A stretch of 64,000 nt of DNA from Bifidobacterium santillanense (GTDB lineage: Bacteria > Actinomycetota > Actinomycetes > Actinomycetales > Bifidobacteriaceae): the NCBI RefSeq assembly GCF_018555385.1, contig NZ_JAFEJS010000008.1:62001-126000 (forward strand), written 5' to 3'. Below the pieces are notes generated by a model. That model was not told where the DNA came from. It did no database searches and saw only the letters and a program-made list of their open reading frames with translations. How positions within the stretch are numbered: the stretch's first letter is position 1; each line of letters begins with the position of its first letter. Of this stretch, positions 27,324 to 35,333 are shown in pieces. Made by a program: the position numbers and the translations under genes.

Positions 27324-27488
27324 CTATTTAGGGAATTGCATCGAGTTGAAGACCAATGTCACTGCAAGGATCAATGCGTACGCTACAAGCTCCCACACTT
27401 TTACAAGCAAATGGTGGAATCCAGCCGAGGAGCTCGCGAAGTCCGCTGTAATCTGTTTCATTCCAGTTGCGTCCTTCTGCTGATTCAT
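27324..27488 (-). CDS. 54-residue single-span peptide
   Basis: Starts with ATG overlapping the stop of the 27485-27970 gene by 4 bp. Sequence: a polar N-terminus (MNQQKDATGMKQITADFASS) and a hydrophobic segment (VWELVAYALILAVTLVF) ending NSMQFPK. Same promoter (P2) as the upstream gene. The size and amphipathic-then-hydrophobic layout are compatible with a small regulatory or bacteriocin-like membrane peptide, but there is no leader motif (double-glycine or similar). No family recognised. Confidence 0.5.
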   Translation of the reverse strand: MNQQKDATGMKQITADFASSSAGFHHLLVKVWELVAYALILAVTLVFNSMQFPK

Positions 27489-27970
27489 GGCTTCTCCAGT
27501 GTCTTTCGGTACTGGGCTTTGGCGACGATCGAAACCACCACATACAACATGCAGGCCAATGCCAAGCCCCATGCCAGATACTGCAGCGGCTCGACGCCGA
27601 ATACCGAGGCGATGGTGAACATGTTGATGCACAGGTTGATGCAGATGATGAATGTTATCTTCGCGGCGATAGCGTCGGATCTATCGGCGAGTAGCCGGTC
27701 ATGAGTATCCGGCTCCAGCCGTTCGGCCACCTTGCCGCGATAGGCGAATCCTTTCGCGGCAAGCGAGCCGGCACCCAGCAGGAGAAACGTGATCGCCTGT
27801 GATCCGGAACTCCAGAACCATTCCGTAGTCCATCCGTACCGGATAAGACCGCATACGGCCAGCACAACGGAATACAACGCGCAGGTTCCGGCCGCAGCGG
27901 ACAAACGCCATCGTCCCTCGCTCCCGCACAAACGCCTATTACTGGAGCCGTGTGAAGTACCATCGGTCAT
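27485..27970 (-). CDS. Membrane protein under shared promoter P2
   Basis: A 161-residue protein with four hydrophobic segments (TCALYSVVLAVCGLIRYGW; QAITFLLLGAGSLAAKGF; ITFIICINLCINMFTIASVF; YLAWGLALACMLYVVVSIVA). Two ATGs are possible; the second (27970) is preferred, since AGGAGG lies six bases before it. Between spans 2 and 3 is a charged cytosolic loop (RGKVAERLEPDTHDRLLADR). Overlaps the 54-residue peptide downstream. No family recognised. Confidence 0.65.
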   Translation of the reverse strand: MTDGTSHGSSNRRLCGSEGRWRLSAAAGTCALYSVVLAVCGLIRYGWTTEWFWSSGSQAITFLLLGAGSLAAKGFAYRGKVAERLEPDTHDRLLADRSDAIAAKITFIICINLCINMFTIASVFGVEPLQYLAWGLALACMLYVVVSIVAKAQYRKTLEKP

Positions 27971-28013
27971 GATCATCCTCCTCTTCGAGGGCCGGCACTT
28001 TCCGATAATCCTT

Positions 28014-28067
28014 ATTCAATCCGAGAACGGCCGACAGCACAACATCATGTCAAGCGATCGCATGACA
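28014..28067 (-). promoter_or_regulatory. Shared-design promoter P2
   Basis: Minus strand: near-perfect 20-bp palindrome TGTCATGCGATCGCTTGACA (28067-28048, one mismatched pair), 5 bases (TGATG), -35 TTGTGC (28042-28037), 17 bases, -10 TTGAAT (28019-28014). The start codon at 27970 is 78 bases from the palindrome. Identical spacing of all elements in P1, P2 and P3 is what makes this convincing. Confidence 0.7.
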
Positions 28068-28107
28068 GGAATCTCCGTAGACATAGGCGGATTCCTTCTG
28101 CATGGTT

Positions 28108-28893
28108 TTAGACGTCCCTTTGCGTCTGGGCCGCGCATGCGGCGATGACCGCAATGATGACGTATGCCAATACGATCAGCCCGCTCAACGTCGGATTCAT
28201 GCCGGGAGACTGTTCCAGTATGGCGGTGCCGGCGATGGAAGGCAGCCACTCGTGCAATGTCTGAGGGTTCGGCAGGTTCGCTGCGATGATGGGCAGCAGA
28301 TAGTACAAGGCGATGTAGGCGATCGCGCCCTTGCCAATCGAATTGAAGGCCACGCACAGTGAGGCGGCGACAAGCATGCGCCCTGTAAGTATCAGCGCCA
28401 CGGGGAGGCAGAGGAGCAACGATGCGGACAGCGGAGCGGGCCATGCCTGCGCCGGTACAACGGAGCCGAGGATGAGACGGGAAGCACCGGTCGCGGCAAG
28501 CCCTCCGACTATAGATGCAAGGAAACCGGCGACGACGATGTCGGCACACAGGGTCAGAAACAGTCGCGTCCGTTTCGGTTCGCTCAGGAACAATGGCATG
28601 GCTGTGGCCGTGTTGATCAGGACGCGGACGGATAGCAGCGCCGCGATGATCGCCACGGGTTCGCTCATGGGCATGACCGCCCCGGCGATGCTTGGCCCCA
28701 ATCCCGTGAGCGTGGCAAGGCCATCGAGTCTGGAATCGGAGGAGAACATGAGCCGGACGGAGGCGCTGGCCAGTGCGGCGAACGCGGTGAACGCCACCGG
28801 CAGTCCGGTCCATGCCATGAGCGGCGCAGGGCGGCATACCACGTAACGCATGAGCAGTATCATGCGTCGCAAACACTGTCCGCACCCGTTCAT
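28108..28893 (-). CDS. ABC transporter membrane protein (ABC-2-like)
   Basis: A 261-residue polytopic protein with about six hydrophobic segments, including LMAWTGLPVAFTAFAALASA, PVAIIAALLSVRVLINTATA, LTLCADIVVAGFLASIVGGL, LLCLPVALILTGRMLVAASL and GLIVLAYVIIAVIAACAA. Its start overlaps the end of the ATP-binding protein gene by 4 bp, identifying it as that protein's membrane partner. It is third in the P3 transcription unit. Such two-part exporters often carry peptides or lipids or confer resistance; substrate unknown. Confidence 0.75.
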   Translation of the reverse strand: MNGCGQCLRRMILLMRYVVCRPAPLMAWTGLPVAFTAFAALASASVRLMFSSDSRLDGLATLTGLGPSIAGAVMPMSEPVAIIAALLSVRVLINTATAMPLFLSEPKRTRLFLTLCADIVVAGFLASIVGGLAATGASRLILGSVVPAQAWPAPLSASLLLCLPVALILTGRMLVAASLCVAFNSIGKGAIAYIALYYLLPIIAANLPNPQTLHEWLPSIAGTAILEQSPGMNPTLSGLIVLAYVIIAVIAACAAQTQRDV

Positions 28894-29830
28894 GATGTGC
28901 CTTCCTTTTCCGAAGACCGGCGAATCACGCCAATCATCACATCGCGCAGCGTCGGCTCGACGTGGTCGAGTCGAACCAGTGGAACGTCGCGTCTGGCCGA
29001 GACGGAGAACACGTCGGCCGCATCCATCCGTCGGGCCAAATACAGGCCATTCTCCAAGGAGCGAACGTCGGCTCCCATCGCGGTCAGATCATCCAGCACC
29101 AGGGCTTTTCCGGTTTCGTTCACATCGGGAGCGAACCGGAATACGGTTCCCGACTCGCCACCACCATTGGCAATGACCTGTTCGAGCGGACCGTAGGCCA
29201 TCTGCCTGCCGTGCATGATGATCAGCACGTGAGTGGCCATGCGTTGCAGTTCGTCGATCTCATGGGCGGCCAGAATAACAGTCCTGCCGGCAGAGCCCAT
29301 CGTTGCAGCAAATCGTGCAGCCAGAGCCTGCCGGCGATGTCCAGTCCGTTGAACGGCTCGTCCAACACGATGATCGGCGCGTCGGCGAGCATCGCCCCAG
29401 CCACTCCCAACCGTTGGCGCATGCCCGTGGAATACCCCTTGATCCGAGCCTTCGGCCAGCGATCCAATCCGCAATCACGCATCACGTGACGCACACGACG
29501 ACGCACGTCGGGCAATCCCATCATGCCGGCCATGAACGTCAGATACTCGCCGCCCGTCATCGACTCGTCACCCAGACGTCCACCCAGAAACACGCCCACA
29601 TGCAATCCGGGCTGTTCCAACAGCCGGTACGGGCATCCCATAATCAACGCTCGGCCCTGACTGGAAGCGGACAGGCCGAGCACCATGCGCAGCGTGGTGG
29701 ACTTGCCCGCACCATTCGACCCGGCCACCGCCAGCACCTGACCCGGCCAAGCCTCGAAATCGATCGGACCTACCGTCGGACCGGACGCATACCGTTTGAC
29801 CAAACCACGGGCCTCGACCGCGGCGTTCAT
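28890..29830 (-). pseudogene. ABC transporter ATP-binding protein with a frameshift
   Basis: Two overlapping frames together make one normal ATPase of about 310 residues. The first (29830 to about 29295) has Walker A GSNGAGKST, the Q-loop region, signature YSTGMRQRL and Walker B IIVLDEP with the D-loop. The second (about 29295 to 28890) continues with RTVILAAHEIDELQRMATHV, carrying the switch histidine, and the C-terminal domain. The change of frame lies in the Gly/Ala-coding stretch near 29285-29305 (minus-strand CTCTGCCGGCAGGACTG), so one base was gained or lost. Without correction the first frame runs into unrelated residues and stops at 29222. Either a broken gene, a sequencing error, or programmed frameshifting; there is no obvious slippery run. 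Confidence 0.8.
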
Positions 29831-30351
29831 GAGAAAACCTCGTCGTGACGAACCGTCGGCTCCGAATCTTGCACATCCGCCTCGTCGTCGGCCATCCCAT
29901 CGTCGTCAACGATATCCGGTTCCGCCGGCTTCTCCTCCAAACGGACGACTCCCTTACGCTGGTCCATCACCTCATGCACCAGATAAACCACGAACGGCAC
30001 ATACAACAGACTACACACCATCGTCACGATCATCCACGCGAACTGGCGACGAGCCCACTGCCGATACGCCGACACCAGCCAAGCCGCCGAGCACGACCAC
30101 TGGAACACCGTCACCTGCACGGCGGCGGGCGGCGCGGACGGCACTCCAGCCAACAGGTTCGAGAACACCTCCCGCGCATACCCGCCATACGAAGGCAACG
30201 CCACGACCTCCGCGACTCCCAGCCATGCGATCAGCACGCCGGCCAACACCAGATACCACCAATGCAACGTCGCCCGCCGGCCACTGGCGATACGCCACTT
30301 GACGCCCTCGAACCAGACCGAAAGCCTGACCGATACCGTGCGACCATCCAT
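29827..30351 (-). CDS. Membrane protein, first gene of P3 transporter unit
   Basis: A 174-residue protein with four hydrophobic segments (HWWYLVLAGVLIAWLGVAEV; a Val/Pro/Ala-rich second span; FAWMIVTMVCSLLYVPFVVY) and a highly acidic C-terminal tail (PDIVDDDGMADDEADVQDSE). Its stop overlaps the ATP-binding protein start by 4 bp. No family recognised. As first gene of the exporter unit it may be an accessory or regulatory subunit. Confidence 0.65.
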   Translation of the reverse strand: MDGRTVSVRLSVWFEGVKWRIASGRRATLHWWYLVLAGVLIAWLGVAEVVALPSYGGYAREVFSNLLAGVPSAPPAAVQVTVFQWSCSAAWLVSAYRQWARRQFAWMIVTMVCSLLYVPFVVYLVHEVMDQRKGVVRLEEKPAEPDIVDDDGMADDEADVQDSEPTVRHDEVFS

Positions 30352-30387
30352 GACGAATCCCCTTCGACAATCATTGTGATAAGTCGA

Positions 30388-30441
30388 TATATAGCGCCGT
30401 CACGTAAGCCGGACAACATGCTGTCATGCAATCGCATGACA
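30388..30441 (-). promoter_or_regulatory. Shared-design promoter P3
   Basis: Minus strand: 20-bp near-palindrome TGTCATGCGATTGCATGACA (30441-30422), 5 bases (GCATG), -35 TTGTCC (30416-30411), 17 bases, -10 TATATA (30393-30388). It has the best -10 of the three. The first start codon is at 30351, 71 bases from the palindrome. Bases between operator and -35 (GCATG) equal those of P1. Confidence 0.7.
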
Positions 30442-30515
30442 GCCATAGTCTCATCGTCCGTCAGTCTGCGTTTCTACGCTTGTGATCTTGCGGCATAACT
30501 GCCAGCGAAGGTTCT

Positions 30516-31367
30516 TTATCCGTCGCCAGTTCCGCGCGCCTCGTATCCGCGGGCCTGCTCGATGACGGTGCGCAGCATGCGGCCGCTGACGGTGATGTAG
30601 CCCTGCGTGGTGGCGAGGCTTTCATGGCCGAGCAGTTCCTTGATGGCCATGACGTTGCCGTTGGAGGTGATGTACGCGGCCGTGGCGAACCTGCGGCGCA
30701 GGGAGTGGGGCGGATACCCGGTGGCGTCCTTGACGAGGCGGTATACGGTGTCGCCGCAGATGTGGTCGCAGCCCTTCTCGCCGGGGAACAGCCAGCCCGG
30801 TCCGCGGCGGCGGATTTCCCGAGCGAGTTCGTCACTTAGCGGCACGATGCGGTCCTTGCCTCCTTTGCCGTGGACGATCAGGCTCCAGCCGAGTTCGTCG
30901 TCGATCAGGTCGTCTCCGCGCACTTGGGCGATTTCAGCTCGGCGCAGGCCGGCGTCGGCGGCGAGCATGATGATCAGCCGGGTGCGCGGGTCGCTGCTGT
31001 CGCGGCCGATGAGGACGGCCTGTTCTGGTGCGGCTCGCTTCTTGCGCTGTTCGCGTTTGATGGTCGGCATGCCCTCCACGGGGTTGTCGAGGCGCTTCCC
31101 GTTGCGCTGCGCCCAGCTGTAGAACATGGAGAACATGCATCGGTCGCCGCGTTTGGCCGCATTGCCCAGTCCCTTGCGGCCGAGCCATTTGCGGATGTCG
31201 CTGGCCGTGACCTCGCCGGGATGCTTGCCGGTATGCCGGGCGAACGCGCCGATCTGGTAGCGGCGCAGGTTGATGGTATTCTCGCTCAGGCTGCGCAGCC
31301 GCATGTCCGCGGACCATTCGTCGACCCAGTCGTTCCACGGTTCGGGCATCATGTTCTTCTTGCTCAT
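30516..31367 (-). CDS. Tyrosine recombinase (integrase) A
   Basis: A 283-residue phage-integrase-family recombinase. N-terminal SAM-like core-binding domain (residues 15-100) and catalytic domain with the expected residues: Arg in DAGLRRAEIAQV, Lys in IVHGKGGKDRIVPL, His-x-x-Arg in PPHSLRRRFATAAYI, His in LLGHESLATT and Tyr in TTQGYITV. It is similar along its whole length to recombinase B, so the two are paralogues. Located at the end of the accessory region with a tRNA-derived fragment nearby, it probably moved that DNA. The start follows a weak ribosome site. Confidence 0.88.
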   Translation of the reverse strand: MSKKNMMPEPWNDWVDEWSADMRLRSLSENTINLRRYQIGAFARHTGKHPGEVTASDIRKWLGRKGLGNAAKRGDRCMFSMFYSWAQRNGKRLDNPVEGMPTIKREQRKKRAAPEQAVLIGRDSSDPRTRLIIMLAADAGLRRAEIAQVRGDDLIDDELGWSLIVHGKGGKDRIVPLSDELAREIRRRGPGWLFPGEKGCDHICGDTVYRLVKDATGYPPHSLRRRFATAAYITSNGNVMAIKELLGHESLATTQGYITVSGRMLRTVIEQARGYEARGTGDG

Positions 31368-31707
31368 GTTCTCTCATTTTGCTTTCCGATACGCCGGCAC
31401 GGCCAGGGAGAGACGTGTGGGTATCTGGTCGTCGCCGACGCTGCGGCGCGTGTGGTGGTTCGTCCTTGAAGCGGGCCGGCCATTGCTGACCATACTCGTC
31501 CCTTTCCGTCAAGCCCGAAGCACAAGACGGTAGCGCAGAACCGCGTTTATGACAACGTTAACAGCCATTCCATCTGCACACCTGCACGGGAAGTTCAGAC
31601 TGCGTTTACCGTTCATTTACAATATCTGTAAATCTAATCGTTTAATGAAATGTTGGTCCCTCCAGGTCTCTTTCAATAACTTGGAGAGACCGTTTGCGCT
31701 TACGTTG

Positions 31708-32601
31708 TCATTCCGTCGCCGGCATCATTCCGCCACTGGTGGACACGACCTGTCCGACGTTCATGCCCTCACCGTACTGCTTGACGGAGTTGACCACGGA
31801 ACGCAGGTTGAGCGGGGTGACGGTCACGTACGCCTGCGTGGTGGCAAGACTTTCGTGGCCGAGCAGTTCCTGCACGGCGCGGATGTCGCCGCCGGAGCTG
31901 ATGTACGCGGCGGTCGCGAACCGGTGGCGCAGCGTGTGCGGCGAACAGCCGGTCGCGTGCTGTATCCTGCGGTACACGGTGTCGCCGCACACCGGCCCCT
32001 TGCCGCTGACGTGCGGGAACAGCCAGCCCTTGGGCGAGGCGAGGATCGCGTCGGCCAGCTCGTCGGTCAGCGGCACGATCCTGTCCTTCGCGCCCTTGCC
32101 GTGCACGATCAGGCTGCGCCCGGACAGATCCTCGGTCACGTCCTCGCGGCGCACGATCGCGATCTCCGCGCGGCGCAGACCGGCCTCGGCGGCGAGCATG
32201 ACCATGAGCCGGGTCTGCCGGTCGGCGTCATGCAGCCCCTGGCCGACGGCGGTCTCCGGGGCCGGCACCTTGTGACGGGTCTCGCGCTTGATGGACGGCA
32301 GATCCTCGGCCGGATTGTCGGCGCGCAGGCCGGCCTTCTTGGCCCAGCCGAAGAAGTTGCGCACCGCGTTCATCGTCGAGCGGCGGGCCGCGTTCGACGG
32401 CGGGCGCACGATGTACGACTTGAGATCCGCCTGGACGATCTGCCACGGCGGCTTGTTCGTCAGCCTGGCAAGATCGGTGATCTTGTACCAGTAATATCCG
32501 ATGCTCCGCTCGCTCAGATTGCGGAAGCGCATGTCCGCGACCCACTGGTCGAGCCACGGTATCCAACTGTCCGGCGGCTGCCGGCGATCCTTGAACTCCA
32601 T
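31708..32601 (-). CDS. Tyrosine recombinase (integrase) B
   Basis: A 297-residue recombinase starting at ATG 32601 (AAAAGGGAG upstream). Catalytic residues: Arg in EAGLRRAEIAIV, Lys in VHGKGAKDRIVPL, PHTLRHRFATAAYI, LLGHESLATT and Tyr in TTQAYVTV. A 20-residue Ser/Gly/Met tail follows. It shares CGDTVYR, VPL.DELA and ELLGHESLATTQ with recombinase A. It is the gene nearest the tRNA fragment at 32863-32903. The 340-bp gap to recombinase A is A/T-rich, with a 7-bp hairpin at about 31670-31695, and no other gene seen. Confidence 0.88.
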   Translation of the reverse strand: MEFKDRRQPPDSWIPWLDQWVADMRFRNLSERSIGYYWYKITDLARLTNKPPWQIVQADLKSYIVRPPSNAARRSTMNAVRNFFGWAKKAGLRADNPAEDLPSIKRETRHKVPAPETAVGQGLHDADRQTRLMVMLAAEAGLRRAEIAIVRREDVTEDLSGRSLIVHGKGAKDRIVPLTDELADAILASPKGWLFPHVSGKGPVCGDTVYRRIQHATGCSPHTLRHRFATAAYISSGGDIRAVQELLGHESLATTQAYVTVTPLNLRSVVNSVKQYGEGMNVGQVVSTSGGMMPATE

Positions 32602-32862
32602 GATCGCGTTCTCCCTTTTGCGACCCCGGCAAACCGCGCCGGACGCGGGGAACGGCACCATGCCGGACCGCCCGGAGAAGGCGCCACGGCAGCCCCTCGT
32701 CCAATCCGCTTAAATAAAAGCTTAAAAGGACGGGCGTGTCGCCTACGGCCGCATGGGCTTTCAAGGGACCGGTCAGTCCCGCTGAAACCCCAACGGTTCC
32801 AAGTGCTGTACACTGGTCTCACAACATAAGAAAGCCCCTATCGAATGACCGGAATCCGATTC

Positions 32863-32903
32863 GTTTAATTCGTGGGTTGTGGGTTCGAATCCCACGGGGG
32901 GCA
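32863..32903 (+). other. 3' tRNA fragment; attachment site (att) candidate
   Basis: A perfect T-arm GTGGG-TTCGAAT-CCCAC (32879-32895) is followed by GGGGGGC and a discriminator A, the 3' half of a tRNA acceptor stem. The part before it (TTTAATTCGTGGGTT) fits the 3' side of an anticodon arm, perhaps tRNA-Lys. There is no D-arm or matching 5' acceptor strand upstream, so it is not an intact tRNA. Next to two tyrosine recombinases this is typical of the integration site end of a genomic island; the intact tRNA should mark the other end, and is not in the window. Confidence 0.7.
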
Positions 32904-32911
32904 CACGTTAG

Positions 32912-32944
32912 CCCTTGGAATCGTTGAGGTTCCAAGGGTTTTCA
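32912..32944 (+). terminator. Rho-independent terminator after tRNA fragment
   Basis: CCCTTGGAA (32912-32920), 9-base loop, TTCCAAGGG (32930-32938), then TTTTC. Position directly after the tRNA 3' end suggests it was the tRNA gene's own terminator. Confidence 0.8.
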
Positions 32945-33165
32945 CTTCCGCCGATAGCGTCTCATCCCTGATTATCCCTGACGAACCGCGTCGGTCCAGC
33001 CGCAAGACGGCGACGCCACCACCCCATCCGGGCGTCGACCAGCCCGTTGCGGTTTTCTCCCCGGGAATCATCGAAAACGGTCGCTTTCACCTGACTTAGG
33101 TCACAAGTTAGGTTACAAGGAAGTCTGACCCCTATCCGCGCGCCACCCACCCTCACCCGAGATGT

Positions 33166-33450
33166 CACATACCGCAGAATCGGACGTGATACGCACCGAG
33201 AACCCCTTCACAACGTCTGTTCCTATAGGATCGGACGTCCGAGGCATCGAAACGAAGCCAGAAACATCCGATACTACGGAATCGGACGCGATACGGTTCC
33301 GGGAGCCCCTTGAAACGTCAGATACTACAGAATCGGACACAATACGCCCCCAGAACCTCCTAGAAACGTCCATTCCTATAGGATCGAGCGTCCGAGACAC
33401 CGAAACGGAACCAGAAACATCCGATACTACGGAATCGGACGCACGTCGGA
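33166..33450. repeat. 51-bp imperfect tandem repeat, about 5.5 copies
   Basis: Units begin near 33166, 33217, 33268, 33319, 33370 and 33421. Each has (A/G)GAATCGGAC or (A/G)GATCG.(A/G)CGTCC at the same place and ends in GAAAC(G/A)TC. Units 2 and 5 are one subtype (TTCCTATAGGATC), units 3, 4 and 6 another (ATACTAC.GAATCGGAC), so the array probably grew by duplication of three-unit blocks. Each unit carries a small inverted repeat (TCCGAT...ATCGGA or TCCTATAGGA). Fifty-one bases equal 17 codons and frames are open on both strands, but no ribosome site or promoter is seen, so it is listed as a repeat. The rest of 32945-33794 shows no gene. Confidence 0.75.
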
Positions 33451-33756
33451 GGAACCATGCCACGGTATCTGGCTGCGGGACCTGTCCGTCATGGGGAGAG
33501 CATCGTCGGAGAACGTTCGGGGCATGGTCGCGGCGACAGGCAATCGATCAGACCATCGGACGTACGTCGGGAAGACGTCGCGGACGAAAGACGATACGGA
33601 ACCGGCGGCCGACACGGGCAGCCGATCCGCACACACGTCATAAGGACCAATCCCGAGAACGACATTGCAATCAAAACGGGGTCCGATCCGCACGCACGTT
33701 ATAAGGACAGCCTATAGCGGCCGTGCGCGAAATCACGCGGATACGTCGGGATGGTC

Positions 33757-33794
33757 TTGACCCGCACCCCGGCCCCAAGGCTACGATAAGAACC
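33757..33794 (+). promoter_or_regulatory. Candidate zwf promoter, possibly giving leaderless mRNA
   Basis: TTGACC at about 33757 and TACGAT at 33782-33787, with a long 19-base spacer. The zwf ATG starts eight bases after the -10 and lacks a ribosome site, so transcription would begin at or next to the A of ATG. Leaderless messages are common in Actinobacteria. Inference from spacing only. Confidence 0.4.
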
Positions 33795-35333
33795 ATGAGT
33801 GAAGAACCCACATGGATCAATCCGTTGCGCGATCCGCGCGACCTGCGATTGCCCCGCATCGCCGGACCGTGCAGTCTGGTCATCTTCGGCGTCACCGGTG
33901 ATCTGGCGCAGAAGAAGCTGCTGCCGGCCGTCTACGACCTCGCGAACCGAGGCCTGCTGCCGCCGAGCTTCGGCCTGACCGGCTTCGCGCGACGCGACTG
34001 GACGCAGGAGCATTTCATCGAATTCGTCAAGACCGCCGTCAAGGCGCGCTGCCGCACCCCGTTCAAGGAGTCGACCTGGAAGAACCTGGCGGCCGGCATC
34101 CGCTTCGTGCAGGGTACGTTCGACGACCCCGAGGCCTTCGAACGCCTGAGCGCCACCGTGCAGGAGCTCGACCGCGACCGCGGCACGCGCGGCAACCACG
34201 CCTTCTACATGTCGGTGCCGCCGCGCGCGTTCCCGATCGTCGCCAAGCAGCTGGCCGCCTCCGGCCTGTCGCGCTCGAGCGAGGGCGCATGGCGACGCGT
34301 CATCATCGAGAAGCCGTTCGGCCACGACCTCGCCAGCGCCAAGGAGCTCGACCGCGTCGTCTCCGAGGTGTTCGAGCCGAGCTCGGTGTTCCGCATCGAC
34401 CACTACCTCGGCAAGGAGACCGTGCAGAACCTGCTCGCCCTGCGCTTCGCCAACGCGATGTACGAGCCGGTCTGGAACGCGAACTACGTCGACCACGTGC
34501 AGATCACGATGGCCGAGGACATCGGCATCGGCGGCCGCGCCGGCTACTACGACGGCATCGGCGCCGCGCGAGACATCATCCAGAACCATCTGCTCCAGCT
34601 CATGGCCCTGACGGCCATGGAGGAGCCGCTGAGCTTCACCGCCAAGGACCTCACGGCCGAGAAGACCAAGGTGCTCTCCGCCGTGCGCCTGCCGCACGAC
34701 CTCGCCGCCAACACCGCGCGCGGCCAGTACGCCAGGGGATGGCAGGGCTCGCACGAGGTCGTCGGCTACCTCGAGGAGAAAGGCATCGACCCGAAGTCCA
34801 CGACCGAGACGTACGCCGCGATCCGTCTCGACATCGACACCCGCCGCTGGGCCGGCGTGCCGTTCTACCTGCGCTGCGGCAAGCGACTGGGCAAGCGCGT
34901 CACCGAGATCGCCGTCGTGTTCAAGCGCGCGCCGCACCTGCCGTTCGAGCAGACGGCCGTGCGCGAGCTCGGCAAGAACGCGATCGTCATCCGCGTCCAG
35001 CCCGACGAGGGCGTCACCATGCGCTTCGGCGCGAAGGTGCCCGGCGGCTCCACGATGGAGGTCCGCGACGTCAACATGGACTTCAGCTACGGCCGCTCCT
35101 TCACCGAGAACTCCCCCGAGGCCTACGAGCGACTCATCCTCGACGTGCTGCTCGGCGATCCGCCGCTGTTCCCGACCACCGAAGAGGTGAACCTCAGCTG
35201 GGAGATCCTCGATCCGATTGAAGACTTCTGGTCCACGCTCGGCCAGCCGCAGCCCTACCGCGCGGGCACGTGGGGACCGGCCGAGGCCGACGAGATGCTG
35301 GCGCGCGAAGGCCGCCACTGGAGGATGCCATGA
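33795..35333 (+). CDS. zwf: Glucose-6-phosphate 1-dehydrogenase
   Basis: A 512-residue enzyme oxidising glucose 6-phosphate to 6-phosphogluconolactone with NADP+. The coenzyme motif VIFGVTGDLAQKKLLPA is near the N-terminus, EKPFGHDL in the middle and the active-site RIDHYLGKE with KETVQNLLALRF follow. Length is normal for the family. Start at ATG 33795 is preferred over an upstream GTG at 33723, because the extra residues have no family similarity. Overlaps opcA by 4 bp. With opcA, pgl and gnd it forms the oxidative pentose phosphate branch. Codon use is strongly G/C-ending, unlike the DNA before 33.1 kb. Confidence 0.96.
   Translation: MSEEPTWINPLRDPRDLRLPRIAGPCSLVIFGVTGDLAQKKLLPAVYDLANRGLLPPSFGLTGFARRDWTQEHFIEFVKTAVKARCRTPFKESTWKNLAAGIRFVQGTFDDPEAFERLSATVQELDRDRGTRGNHAFYMSVPPRAFPIVAKQLAASGLSRSSEGAWRRVIIEKPFGHDLASAKELDRVVSEVFEPSSVFRIDHYLGKETVQNLLALRFANAMYEPVWNANYVDHVQITMAEDIGIGGRAGYYDGIGAARDIIQNHLLQLMALTAMEEPLSFTAKDLTAEKTKVLSAVRLPHDLAANTARGQYARGWQGSHEVVGYLEEKGIDPKSTTETYAAIRLDIDTRRWAGVPFYLRCGKRLGKRVTEIAVVFKRAPHLPFEQTAVRELGKNAIVIRVQPDEGVTMRFGAKVPGGSTMEVRDVNMDFSYGRSFTENSPEAYERLILDVLLGDPPLFPTTEEVNLSWEILDPIEDFWSTLGQPQPYRAGTWGPAEADEMLAREGRHWRMP

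Noticed and set aside
30500-32900. Insertion sequence or transposase near the island end
   Set aside because: No DDE or HUH transposase and no terminal inverted repeats seen; both genes are tyrosine recombinases.
32828-32903. Intact tRNA gene
   Set aside because: Only the T-arm and 3' acceptor half are present. No D-arm GG, anticodon stem pairing or matching 5' acceptor strand exists in the 76 bases upstream.
33166-33450. CRISPR-like array
   Set aside because: The whole 51-bp unit repeats with scattered changes; there are no unique spacers between constant repeats and no cas genes in the window.
33162-33704. A 180-residue repeat protein coded by the 51-bp array
   Set aside because: No ribosome site or promoter fits, the opposite strand is equally open, and the part after the array is Arg-rich low-complexity sequence.
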